A DNA stretch of 14,135 bases from an uncultured Eubacteriales bacterium (GCA_902496595.1 CABVBV010000045.1:1-14135), one strand, 5' to 3'. Shown: positions 7,162-14,053, counted from the stretch's first letter. The notes: generated from the letters alone by a model not told the origin. Made by a program: numbers and translations.

Positions 7162-7241
7162 ATACCGCTCCGGCAGCCGCCGACAGCTACCCTTACGCAG
7201 GGGAGCCTTTTTGCGCAGCCCGTGACCGCGTGCGTTGGTTT

Positions 7242-7287
7242 GCGCCGAACAGACGCCCAGCCCACAAAAAGCGCTTTTCTTCGGCGC
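7242..7287. repeat. 8-bp inverted repeat enclosing a 12-bp palindrome
   Basis: GCGCCGAA (7242-7249) and TTCGGCGC (7280-7287) are perfect reverse complements around a 30-bp loop. The loop holds AAAAGCGCTTTT (7267-7278), itself a perfect palindrome. It lies upstream of the rny promoter and of the decayed glycosyltransferase gene, and has no T run suggesting a terminator. The rest of 7162-7318 shows no gene that I can support. Confidence 0.5.
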
Positions 7288-7318
7288 GGCATTTTACCCC
7301 GCCGCTGCATAAGTCTGC

Positions 7319-7348
7319 TTGACATAATGCCCGCAGCAGGTGTAGAAT
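7319..7348 (+). promoter_or_regulatory. Sigma-A-type promoter of rny
   Basis: TTGACA (7319-7324), an 18-bp spacer and TAGAAT (7343-7348) lie 118 bp before the rny start codon. The -35 is a perfect consensus and the -10 matches at 5 of 6 positions. Transcription would start near 7355. Confidence 0.75.
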
Positions 7349-7355
7349 AATTCGA

Positions 7356-7419
7356 TAATATTGCGGGGCAGGGGAACCCCTTGATATTAAAACTTTTCAC
7401 GGGACAGTTTTCGTTCCGT
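7356..7419 (+). promoter_or_regulatory. Structured 5' leader of rny
   Basis: Directly after the predicted start of transcription, TAATAT (7356-7361) pairs with ATATTA (7384-7389), and inside it GGGG pairs with CCCC (7365-7368 with 7377-7380). A second hairpin pairs ACGGGA (7399-7404) with TTCCGT (7414-7419), with one wobble. The rest of the leader is AT-rich up to the ribosome binding site. It could influence stability or control of the RNase Y message. Confidence 0.4.
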
Positions 7420-7446
7420 CTTTATTACTGGCAATACTTGTTGAAA

Positions 7447-7452
7447 GGGAGG
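7447..7452 (+). promoter_or_regulatory. Ribosome binding site of rny, unusually distant
   Basis: GGGAGG ends 14 nt before the ATG at 7467. No alternative in-frame start is closer, and the protein N-terminus encoded from 7467 fits the family, so the long spacer appears real. Confidence 0.55.
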
Positions 7453-7466
7453 CGCATACAGAAACT

Positions 7467-9008
7467 ATGGAATGGATAATAGCCGGCGTTGCCTGCATAG
7501 CTGCGCTGGTAATAGGCTTTTTCCTGGGCATAGGCTACCGCAAAAAGGTCGCTGAGCGCGAGATCTCCAGCGCCGAAGAGGAGGCCAAGAGGATCATCAA
7601 CGAGTCCATCAAGGCCGCCGAGTCGAAAAAGCGCGAAGCGCTCGTTGAGGCGAGGGAAGAGATACACAAAAACCGCAGCGAGTATGAGCGCGAGGTCAAG
7701 GAGCGCAGGGCGGAGCTCTCCAAGCAGGAGCGCAGGCTCCAGCAGAAGGAGGAGACCCTGGACAGAAAGAACGATACGCTCGAGAAAAAGACCGAGGCTC
7801 TCAACCAGAAGATCGCGCAGGCCGAGGCCCAGCAGGAGGAGATCAAGCTCGTAAAGAAGAGCCAGCTCGAAATGCTCGAGAAGATCTCCGGTTACACCGT
7901 GGACGAGGCGAAGGCCTACCTGATCTCGAACGTCGAGTCCGAGGTCACGCACGAGATGGCGGCCAAGGTGCGCGAGGTCGAGGCCCAGTACAAGGAAGAG
8001 GCAGAGGAAAAGGCAAGGGAGATCATTGCCACGGCCATTCAGCGCTGCGCGGCGGATCACGCGAGCGAGATAACCGTCTCCGTCGTACCACTCCCCAACG
8101 ACGAGATGAAGGGCCGCATCATAGGACGAGAGGGACGCAACATTCGTTCCATCGAAACGCTGACCGGCTGCGATCTCATAATTGACGACACCCCCGAGGC
8201 GATAACGCTCTCCAGCTTCGACCCCGTGAGGCGAGAGATAGCCAGGATAGCCCTCGAAAAGCTCATCCAGGACGGGCGCATCCATCCGGCAAGGATAGAG
8301 GAGATGGTCGCAAAGGCCCAGAGAGAGGTCAACGCCACCATCAAGGCCGAGGGCGAGAGGGCGGCGTTCGAGACGAACATCCACGGTCTGAACCCGGAGA
8401 TAATCCGCCTGCTCGGCAGGATGAAATACCGGACGAGCTACGGTCAGAACGTGCTGAACCACTCCGTCGAGGTGGCGCAGATCGCCGGCCTGCTGGCTGC
8501 GGAGCTGGGTGTGGACGTGGCCACGGCCAAGAGGGCCGGACTGCTGCACGACCTGGGCAAGAGCATCGACCACGAGGTCGAGGGCAGCCATGTGACGATA
8601 GGCGTCGATATCGCGAGGAAGTACAAGGAATCCCCCGAAGTCCTGCACGCTATCGAAGCGCACCACGGAGACGTGGAGCCGCACACGGTGATCGCCTGTC
8701 TCGTCCAGGCGGCGGACGCCATATCTGCCTCCAGGCCCGGAGCCAGGCGTGAGAACATTGAGAACTATGTCAAGCGCCTCGAAAAGCTCGAGGAGGTCTC
8801 GAGGAGCTTCCCGGGCATCGCAGGCTGCTACGCCATCCAGGCCGGACGCGAGATCCGGGTCATGGTCAAGCCCGAGGAGGTCTCGGAGGATCAGATGGTT
8901 CTGCTCGCAAGGGACATCGCCAAAAAGATCGAGGACGAGCTCACCTATCCCGGACAGATCAAAGTCCACGTCCTCAGAGAGACGAAGGCCATCGAATACG
9001 CAAAATAA
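7467..9008 (+). CDS. rny: Ribonuclease Y
   Basis: A 513-residue membrane-anchored endoribonuclease that starts mRNA decay and processing in many Bacillota; the Bacillus enzyme is about 520 residues. Residues 1-23 form the membrane anchor (EWIIAGVACIAALVIGFFLG). A long Glu/Lys/Arg-rich coiled coil spans about 25-200. A KH domain follows (about 205-265) with the GRIIGREGRNIRSIE loop, preceded by SVVPLPNDEMKG. The HD domain includes NHSVEVAQIAGLLA, the metal-binding HDLGKSIDHE, and AIEAHHGD. The C-terminal RPGARRENIENYVKRLEKLE region and the end VHVLRETKAIEYAK are also typical. The gene has its own promoter, a leader of about 110 nt, and a strong terminator shared with the convergent prmA. The common partner ymdB is not adjacent here. 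Confidence 0.98.
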   Translation: MEWIIAGVACIAALVIGFFLGIGYRKKVAEREISSAEEEAKRIINESIKAAESKKREALVEAREEIHKNRSEYEREVKERRAELSKQERRLQQKEETLDRKNDTLEKKTEALNQKIAQAEAQQEEIKLVKKSQLEMLEKISGYTVDEAKAYLISNVESEVTHEMAAKVREVEAQYKEEAEEKAREIIATAIQRCAADHASEITVSVVPLPNDEMKGRIIGREGRNIRSIETLTGCDLIIDDTPEAITLSSFDPVRREIARIALEKLIQDGRIHPARIEEMVAKAQREVNATIKAEGERAAFETNIHGLNPEIIRLLGRMKYRTSYGQNVLNHSVEVAQIAGLLAAELGVDVATAKRAGLLHDLGKSIDHEVEGSHVTIGVDIARKYKESPEVLHAIEAHHGDVEPHTVIACLVQAADAISASRPGARRENIENYVKRLEKLEEVSRSFPGIAGCYAIQAGREIRVMVKPEEVSEDQMVLLARDIAKKIEDELTYPGQIKVHVLRETKAIEYAK

Positions 9009-9014
9009 AACCAG

Positions 9015-9056
9015 GCGGAGCGCAGCGTTTTGCTGCGCTCCGCTTATCTGTTTTTA
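9015..9056. terminator. Bidirectional rho-independent terminator between rny and prmA
   Basis: A perfect 12-bp stem (9015-9026 with 9032-9043) with a 5-nt GTTTT loop. Plus-strand T-rich sequence follows (TTATCTGTTTTT, ending at 9055). On the minus strand the stem is followed by CTGGTTTTATTTTG. It sits 7 bp after the rny stop and 21 bp after the prmA stop, so it probably ends both convergent transcripts. Confidence 0.85.
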
Positions 9057-9063
9057 TCTTTCT

Positions 9064-9993
9064 CTATTTCAGCCTGCACACGAAGCAGTGCCACTCGTCC
9101 TCGTGCATATGCTCCGCTATCGTGAAGCCCGCGGCTTCTATCGCGGAGGCGACCTCGCCCTCACGGCCGTCTATGATCCCGCTCGTGATGAAGACCCCGC
9201 TCTTCGACATGAAGCCGGGGACGTATTTTGCCAGAGGCATCACGACGTCCGAGACTATGTTCGCAAGGACTATGTCGTAGCCCATGCCCAGCTCGGCCCT
9301 GAGCCCCTCGTCGCCGATGATATCTCCTGTGTACATCTTATAGATGCTGTCCCGTATCCCGTTGAGCTTTGCGTTCTCAGCGGCGGACTCGGGGCTCTTC
9401 GGGTCGACGTCGCAGCCGGCGCAGTAGGCGCAGCCCAGCACCAGGGCGCCTATGCCCAGTATGCCGCTGCCGCAGCCGAGGTCGAGGACGAACTTCTCCG
9501 GCGCCGCGTATTTTTCCAGCGCCTTGAGGCACATCCGCGTCGTCGCGTGCCCGCCGGTGCCGAAGGCAAGGCCCGGGTCGAGCCGGAGGATCAGCCGCTC
9601 CGGAGACTCCGGTATCGGCTCCCATCGGGGAAGTATGAGCAGCTTTTCGCCTATCTCGATGGGCTTGTAGTACTGTTTCCAGTTCTCGGCCCAGTCCTCG
9701 TCGGCGACGGTGCGCGTATCGGGCTCCATGCCCGTGCCCGCAGTGAACCGAGCCAGCTGAGCCCGGCCCTCCGGGCTGTCCTCCACATACAGTTTCACCC
9801 TGGAGACGCCGCGGTACCTCGATTCCAGCTCCTCGTCCACGTAGTCCCAGTATTGCCGGTTCTGCTCCAGAAACCTTCGGAAATCCGCCTCGTCCTCAAT
9901 CACCAGGCCCTCCGCGCCCAGCATTACCAGCCTGTCGCAGAGGGAGTCTATCTCCTGCGACCTCGTCTTGAACGACGCCTCTATCCATTGCAT
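9064..9993 (-). CDS. prmA: Ribosomal protein L11 methyltransferase
   Basis: A 309-residue SAM-dependent enzyme that methylates lysines and the N-terminus of ribosomal protein L11; family members are about 290-315 residues. The N-terminal substrate-recognition domain is followed by WAENWKQYYKPIEIGEKLLILP (about 102-123), the hinge and entry to the catalytic domain. Then come LDPGLAFGTGGHATTRMCL and the SAM-binding motif VLDLGCGSGILGIGA, with the acidic CDVDP strand end and the catalytic-loop pattern DIVLANIVSDV. The start matches the family N-terminus; a weak GGGGG site lies about 9 nt upstream. It lies 66 bp after hpf, immediately behind a terminator-like hairpin. Its transcription therefore needs readthrough or a promoter I cannot see. 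Confidence 0.95.
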   Translation of the reverse strand: MQWIEASFKTRSQEIDSLCDRLVMLGAEGLVIEDEADFRRFLEQNRQYWDYVDEELESRYRGVSRVKLYVEDSPEGRAQLARFTAGTGMEPDTRTVADEDWAENWKQYYKPIEIGEKLLILPRWEPIPESPERLILRLDPGLAFGTGGHATTRMCLKALEKYAAPEKFVLDLGCGSGILGIGALVLGCAYCAGCDVDPKSPESAAENAKLNGIRDSIYKMYTGDIIGDEGLRAELGMGYDIVLANIVSDVVMPLAKYVPGFMSKSGVFITSGIIDGREGEVASAIEAAGFTIAEHMHEDEWHCFVCRLK

Positions 9994-10007
9994 ATGTTTC
10001 AGCCCCC

Positions 10008-10035
10008 AAAAAAGGCCCCCTTGACGGGGGCCTTT
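10008..10035 (-). terminator. Terminator or attenuator between hpf and prmA
   Basis: A perfect 10-bp stem (10011-10020 with 10026-10035, AAAGGCCCCC/GGGGGCCTTT) with a 5-nt loop. On the minus strand it is followed by TTTTTT (10008-10013, overlapping the stem foot). It lies 25 bp after the hpf stop and only about 15 nt before the prmA ATG, and the GGGGG that could serve prmA as ribosome binding site touches the T tract. Confidence 0.8.
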
Positions 10036-10059
10036 CTCATAGTATTTGATGTGCGGGTA

Positions 10060-10602
10060 TCAGTCCTTGTCGTCGGTTATGAGACCGTAGCCGCCGTTCT
10101 TGCGGCGATAGACGACCGTGAAGGCGTCCCTGGCCTCGGCGTTCCTGAAGACGAAGAACTCGTGCTCGAGCAGATTCATCTGCAGGATGGCCTCCTCGAC
10201 GGACATGGGCGCGATATAGAACTTCTTGTTGCGCACGACCTTAAATTCTTCCTCCCCCGCGTCGTCCGAGGGGATCTGGAAGGGTTTGATCTCACGCTCT
10301 ATCGCACCGTCACGCAGCCTCTTCTCAAGCCGCGTCTTGTTCTTGCGTATCTGCCTCTCAATGCTCGCGACGGCGGAGTCCACAGAGGCATACATATCGC
10401 CGGTCAGCTCGCTCACGCGGTAGAACATTCCGTTGTTCTTGATGGTCACCTCTGCACGGAAGCGGCCGCGCTCCGTGCTGAAGGTCACGAAAGCCTCGCT
10501 CTCCGTCTTGAAAAGACGGTCGATCTTGCCTACCTTCTTCTCGGCGTACGCCCTCAGTTCGGCGGAGGCGTCCATCTTCTTTTCCGTAAACGTGAACTTC
10601 AT
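10060..10602 (-). CDS. hpf: Ribosome hibernation promoting factor, long form
   Basis: A 180-residue protein of the long HPF type, which joins 70S ribosomes into inactive 100S dimers when growth slows. The N-terminal RaiA/YfiA domain (about 1-100) starts MKFTFTEKKMDASAELRAYAEKKVGKI and includes ELTGDMYASVDSAVASIERQIRKNK. A variable linker is followed by the C-terminal dimerisation domain (about 122-178) with VVRNKKFYIAPMSVEEAILQMNLLEHEFFVFRNAE, found only in long forms. A good AAGGAG site lies 9 nt before the ATG. It has its own predicted promoter, and a terminator follows. It is 87 bp downstream of the LRR gene and may also receive readthrough from it. Confidence 0.97.
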   Translation of the reverse strand: MKFTFTEKKMDASAELRAYAEKKVGKIDRLFKTESEAFVTFSTERGRFRAEVTIKNNGMFYRVSELTGDMYASVDSAVASIERQIRKNKTRLEKRLRDGAIEREIKPFQIPSDDAGEEEFKVVRNKKFYIAPMSVEEAILQMNLLEHEFFVFRNAEARDAFTVVYRRKNGGYGLITDDKD

Positions 10603-10644
10603 TGGTTTCAGCTCCTTCCTGCGTATATGGGTCTCGCTGAATAC

Positions 10645-10674
10645 ATCTTAACATATCCTTCGCATAAATAGAAG
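10645..10674 (-). promoter_or_regulatory. Probable extended -10 promoter of hpf
   Basis: On the minus strand TGTTAAGAT gives an extended -10 (TAAGAT at 10645-10650), with a poor -35 (TTCTAT) 17 bp upstream. Transcription would start near 10638, about 36 nt before the hpf ATG. I see no clear alternative-sigma-factor motif. Confidence 0.45.
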
Positions 10675-10689
10675 TGCATTTTGTAAATT

Positions 10690-12636
10690 TTACGAATAAA
10701 TGGCGCAGCCGGGCAGGGCCCGCTCCAGCATTCCCAACTCGGCGGACGAAATGTTGCAGCCCCGTATATCCAGGGTGTGCAGGTTCGTGAGCTGGTACAG
10801 GGGAGAAAAGTCTGTGACGGAGGTGTAGCTCAGATCCAGCGTATCCAGTTTCGTGAGGCCGGAGAGAGCGGAGATGTCGCTGACTGAGGTGCCGTCCAGA
10901 CTCAGGTACCAGAGCTCCGTCATGCCCGAGAGCGCCGAGATGTCCCTGAGCGCCGCGTTATCCGAGAGGTGCAGCTCGCTCATCTTCGTCATGCCCGAGA
11001 GGGGTGAGATATCGGTTATACCGTTGCCGTCCAGGGAAAGGTTCGTGAGCGCCGTGAGAGTTCTGAGCTCCCCGATGTTGTCGAGGGCGCAATTCTTGAG
11101 CTCCAGCGCGGTGAGAGAGGTCACGGCTCCGAGCCCTGAGAGGTTTATGCCCCGGTTGTCGTTCAGCAGCAGGGTCTGGAGCGCTTTGAAGCGCTGGAGG
11201 TTTTCCAGGCTCGCGACGTTTTTGCCCGAGGCGTCCACGAAGCTCGCGCCCGCGTCAAATTCAGCGTCGCCGAGCTTGACGCCGTATATCTCCTCCGAGG
11301 CCGTGACGGAGCAAGAGGGCAGCTTCTCGCCGAGCGCGTCCACCGCCGCGCCTGTGAGCTCAAGGTTGTCCGTCAGGTCGAGGCTCCTGAGCGCGGTCAG
11401 CGTCTCGAGCGCCGCGAGGTCTGAGTCGTGCAGGCCCATATCCCGGAGGCTCAGCGTCGTGAGCTTCGCAAGCCCAGAGAGCACCGCGAGGCTCTGCACC
11501 CTGCAGCCGTCGAGCTTCAGCTCGGTCAGCTCCGTGAGGCCCGTGAGCGCGGCAAGGCTCGTCACCTGGCTGTTCGAGAGGTTCAGGTACTGGAGCTTCG
11601 TCAGGGTCATGATGGGAGAGAGGCTCGCGGCCTTCGTGCCGGAGAGGTCGAGCCGCGCAAGGTCGGGCATATTGATGAGTGCGGAGATATCCGCTATCTC
11701 GTTCCCGGAGAGGTTCAGGCTGACGAGCGCGGTGCAGTCCGAGAGCGCGGATATGTCGGTGATGCCCTTGTTCGAGAGGTCGAGCTCCGTCACGTCGGAC
11801 TTAAACTCCACTCCGCCGAGGGTAATATCCTTGACGGCGACGGTGGCCTCGTCGGAAAACACCGTGCAGTCCGGGAGCTTTTTCTCCAGTTCCTCGAGCT
11901 CGGTATCGAGTATCTCGCGGCCGCGGATGTCGAGGGTCGTGAGGTTCTTGAGCGAATAGAGCGGCTCGAGGTCGGCGGCCGGGTTGTCCGAGAGATAGAG
12001 CGTTCGCAGCTCGGTGAGGCCCGAGAGCGGGGAGAGGTCGGTTATATCGTTGCCGTTCAGGGACAGCGAGCGCAGCTTCGTGAGCGGCTCCAGGGCGGAG
12101 ATGTCCGAAAGCCCGCAGTCGTTTAGCGTGAGCGCCGTGAGGCTCGTGAGCTTGGAGAGAGCCTCGAGATCCCCGGCCGAGAGCGAGACTCCGGAGAGCG
12201 AGAAGGTCTGCGCGTCCACGGCGACCTTCTGCCCGCCTATACTGAGCTCATCCTCGTCCTCGGAAGCGCCCGAATACTCTTCCAGCAGGGCCTCTGCGTC
12301 CGAACCCGAGTTGCTCTTCAGCCAGTTTTCCAGCACGTAGACGGCGGAAGTGCTGTCTCCCCTCTGGTAGTAGCTCCTGGCGAGCAGGATTACGGCCTCC
12401 TCGGTCGACCTAACGTCCAGCGCCTTCTGAGCCGAGCTCGCCGCGTTCTCGAAGTCGCCTGCGATGTAATACTCCATCGCCTGGGCGTAATACTCGTCGT
12501 ACTTGTCCGACTTCCCGGCGCCGCTCTTGAGGAGCAGCACGGCCGCTATGATTATCAGAAGGGCGAGCACCGCGCCGACGGAGATGAGGATGACGGTCTT
12601 CTTGTCAAGATGAGTCTGCTTTTTCTTCTTTTTCAT
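10690..12636 (-). CDS. Membrane-anchored TPR and leucine-rich-repeat protein (internalin-like repeats)
   Basis: A 648-residue surface-type protein. Residues 1-13 are Lys-rich and cytoplasmic, and 14-36 form a membrane segment without a lipobox or clear signal peptidase site, so it is probably a signal anchor. Residues 44-120 resemble tetratricopeptide repeats (EYYAQAMEYYIAGDFENAA, ARSYYQRGDSTSAVYVLENWL). An acidic linker (EDEDE) leads to about 22-residue LRRs of the SDS22/internalin type (LTALTLNDCGLSDISALEPL). The LRRs come in three blocks, each opening with a short strand unit (LSIGGQKV, ITLGGVEF, VKLGDAEF) and closing with a helix and LP-C motif (KKLPDCTV, EKLPSCSV, RALPGCAI). There is no LPXTG. 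AGGAG lies 8 nt before the ATG, and the aminopeptidase stop is 14 bp upstream, so the two genes form an operon. The repeats suggest protein binding; the ligand is unknown. Confidence 0.85.
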   Translation of the reverse strand: MKKKKKQTHLDKKTVILISVGAVLALLIIIAAVLLLKSGAGKSDKYDEYYAQAMEYYIAGDFENAASSAQKALDVRSTEEAVILLARSYYQRGDSTSAVYVLENWLKSNSGSDAEALLEEYSGASEDEDELSIGGQKVAVDAQTFSLSGVSLSAGDLEALSKLTSLTALTLNDCGLSDISALEPLTKLRSLSLNGNDITDLSPLSGLTELRTLYLSDNPAADLEPLYSLKNLTTLDIRGREILDTELEELEKKLPDCTVFSDEATVAVKDITLGGVEFKSDVTELDLSNKGITDISALSDCTALVSLNLSGNEIADISALINMPDLARLDLSGTKAASLSPIMTLTKLQYLNLSNSQVTSLAALTGLTELTELKLDGCRVQSLAVLSGLAKLTTLSLRDMGLHDSDLAALETLTALRSLDLTDNLELTGAAVDALGEKLPSCSVTASEEIYGVKLGDAEFDAGASFVDASGKNVASLENLQRFKALQTLLLNDNRGINLSGLGAVTSLTALELKNCALDNIGELRTLTALTNLSLDGNGITDISPLSGMTKMSELHLSDNAALRDISALSGMTELWYLSLDGTSVSDISALSGLTKLDTLDLSYTSVTDFSPLYQLTNLHTLDIRGCNISSAELGMLERALPGCAIYS

Positions 12637-12650
12637 ACCAATGCTCCTGT

Positions 12651-13880
12651 TCAGAAGGCCCAGCCGCCGCTGCGGAAGAGCGCTATGCGCTCGCCCGAGG
12701 CCGTGACGCCGTCTATGTCGAGGTCTGCCGAGCCGATCATGAAGTCCTCGTGTACCATGGAGTCGTTGACGCCCATGGCCCGCAGCTCGTCGAGGCTGTA
12801 TTTCTCATAGTCTCTTATGTTGCTCGAGTAGCCCCTGCCGAGCGCGAGGTGGCAGGCGGCGTTTTCGTCGAAGAGCGTATTATAAAAGAGGATGCCGCTG
12901 TTCCTTATGGGGCTGTCCCAGGGCACGAGCGCGCACTCGCCGAGCATGGCGGCGCCCTCGTCCATGTTGACCAGCGTCCTGAGCGCCTCTTCGTTCTTCT
13001 CAGCGTGCAGCTCCACGACCCTGCCGCCCTCGAAGCGCAGCCGGAAGTTTTCTATGAGCACGCCCTGGGAGACAAGGGGCATGGTCGCGCATACCGTGCC
13101 CTCGGCAGAGCCGGCCCTCGGCGTCACAAAGAGCTCCTCCGAGGGGATGTTCGGGTCGTAGAGGACGCCGTTTACCGGGCAGCGCTCCGCCCCGCCGAGG
13201 AAGAGCGCCTCGGGTATGAGCCCGACCTTCAGGTCGGTGCCGTTGGGGGCCTTGTACTCGAGCGAGACGAGGCCCATGGCGTTGAGCCGCTCCGCCCGGG
13301 CCTTGAGCTCCAGGTTGTGCAGCCGCCAGTTTTCCGCGGGGTCGCCCTCCAGGGCTCTGGAGCAGGAGAGGATGGCTTCCCAAAGCGCCTCGACTGCGCG
13401 GCCCTTCGGCAACTCGGGGAAGACTTTCTTCGCCCATTTGGCGCCCGGCACGGCGGCGATGCACCACTGTTCCCGGTTTTCCCTCTCGTCGATATATGGC
13501 CGCAGCTTCAGGTACCTCGCCTGCATGGCCTTCGCATACTTGCCCTGGTCAATGCCCGTGAGCCCGTCGGGGTCGTCGCTCAGGATCACTATCCTTGCGG
13601 GCAGACTGCCGCACTGCCAGCGCTGCTTCTCCTCCTCCCAGGCTTTGACCTCGGAGAGCTTCTTCACGGTCTTATACCTCACGGAGAGACGGGTGAGCGG
13701 CTGGTGCCGCCACTCGACCTCTACCTCCGAGGCCCCGGCCCTGTAACACTCCGCAGCCAGCAGCTCGATGAACTCCGGCTGATCCAGGCCAGCGACTATG
13801 AGCACCGGCTGCCCCTTCTGAACGTTGGCTCCCGTCCCGGCTATGAGCCGCGCATATTGCTTCAATACTGACTTTTTCAT
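12651..13880 (-). CDS. pepS: M29-family aminopeptidase (PepS/AmpS type)
   Basis: A 409-residue cytoplasmic metallo-aminopeptidase that removes N-terminal residues from peptides. The C-terminal half has the M29 metal-site motifs: NIPSEELFVTPRAGSAEGT (Glu ligand), NMDEGAAMLGECALV (Glu ligand), DENAACHLALGRGYSSN (His and Tyr) and NDSMVHEDFMIGS (His and Asp). The N-terminal YARLIAGTGANVQKGQPVLI is also typical. The start ATG at 13880 is preferred over an in-frame GTG at 13892, because the bases from that GTG form the ribosome binding site (GTGAGGAAAAAC). The message seems to begin near 13974 with a GC stem-loop and carries a possible 12-codon leader ORF. The LRR gene follows by 14 bp. Confidence 0.93.
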   Translation of the reverse strand: MKKSVLKQYARLIAGTGANVQKGQPVLIVAGLDQPEFIELLAAECYRAGASEVEVEWRHQPLTRLSVRYKTVKKLSEVKAWEEEKQRWQCGSLPARIVILSDDPDGLTGIDQGKYAKAMQARYLKLRPYIDERENREQWCIAAVPGAKWAKKVFPELPKGRAVEALWEAILSCSRALEGDPAENWRLHNLELKARAERLNAMGLVSLEYKAPNGTDLKVGLIPEALFLGGAERCPVNGVLYDPNIPSEELFVTPRAGSAEGTVCATMPLVSQGVLIENFRLRFEGGRVVELHAEKNEEALRTLVNMDEGAAMLGECALVPWDSPIRNSGILFYNTLFDENAACHLALGRGYSSNIRDYEKYSLDELRAMGVNDSMVHEDFMIGSADLDIDGVTASGERIALFRSGGWAF

Positions 13881-13904
13881 GTTTTTCCTCACTTAATCTA
13901 ATGT

Positions 13905-13943
13905 TTAACTTTTGTTGATATATAGGTTATTGTGTGTTATCAT
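13905..13943 (-). CDS. Possible leader peptide (12 codons) upstream of pepS
   Basis: On the minus strand an ATG at 13943 opens MITHNNLYINKS and stops at TAA (13905-13907), 24 nt before the pepS ATG. AGGAGC (13951-13956) lies 7 nt before it, a better site than that of pepS itself. It contains CTA and several AT-rich codons unlike the GC-rich neighbouring genes. Part of its sequence coincides with the predicted glyS promoter, which lowers confidence that it is selected as a coding sequence. Confidence 0.3.
   Translation of the reverse strand: MITHNNLYINKS
13915..13943 (+). promoter_or_regulatory. Predicted promoter of glyS
   Basis: TTGATA (13915-13920), a 17-bp spacer and TATCAT (13938-13943), with TG one base before the -10. 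Both boxes match consensus at 5 of 6 positions. Transcription would start near 13950, leaving a leader of about 104 nt before glyS. Confidence 0.65.
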
Positions 13944-13956
13944 GTACTTTGCTCCT

Positions 13957-13973
13957 GACGCCGGCGCGGCGTC
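13957..13973. other. GC-rich palindrome at the 5' ends of both divergent transcripts
   Basis: GACGCCG (13957-13963) and CGGCGTC (13967-13973) form a 7-bp stem with a 3-nt loop. The predicted starts of pepS (near 13974, minus) and glyS (near 13950, plus) place this hairpin at, or within a few bases of, the 5' end of each message. Confidence 0.6.
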
Positions 13974-13980
13974 GGGAAGC

Positions 13981-14009
13981 ATTATACCATACATCCGCGC
14001 CATATGCAA
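13981..14009 (-). promoter_or_regulatory. Predicted promoter of pepS-LRR operon
   Basis: The minus strand has a perfect TATAAT (13981-13986) with TGG before it, an extended -10. A weak -35 (TTTGCA, 4 of 6) lies 18 bp upstream. The start would be near 13974, about 94 nt before the pepS ATG. Confidence 0.65.
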
Positions 14010-14014
14010 AATCT

Positions 14015-14033
14015 CCGCAGAAGCCATCTGCGG
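14015..14033 (+). other. Leader hairpin before the glyS ribosome binding site
   Basis: CCGCAGA (14015-14021) pairs with TCTGCGG (14027-14033) around a 5-nt loop, ending 3 nt before AAGGAG (14037-14042). No T run follows, so it is not a terminator. No T-box sequence is visible in the leader. Confidence 0.45.
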
Positions 14034-14053
14034 GAAAAGGAGAAAAAGAAGTA

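Noticed and set aside
7140..7400. An 86-codon minus-strand frame between the glycosyltransferase remnant and rny
   Set aside because: It spans the rny promoter and nested palindromes, has no ribosome binding site and an Arg/Cys-rich composition typical of noise.
7425..8969. A 514-codon open frame antisense to rny
   Set aside because: It mirrors the rny coiled coil and HD domain and has Leu/Asp/Gly/Val-rich shadow composition. No family is recognisable.
8749..10671. A 640-codon plus-strand frame crossing the end of rny, prmA and hpf
   Set aside because: It runs through three well-identified genes and a bidirectional terminator, so it is a compositional shadow.
12750..13871. A 373-codon plus-strand frame antisense to the aminopeptidase
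   Set aside because: The M29 motifs on the other strand are unmistakable and this frame has no recognisable features or ribosome binding site that I can support.
13881..13892. GTG at 13892 as the start of the aminopeptidase
   Set aside because: The bases from this GTG form the ribosome binding site of the ATG at 13880, and the protein from that ATG matches the family start.
13944..14053. A T-box riboswitch before glyS
   Set aside because: The leader is only about 104 nt from the predicted promoter, and neither the conserved T-box sequence nor a terminator/antiterminator pair is present.
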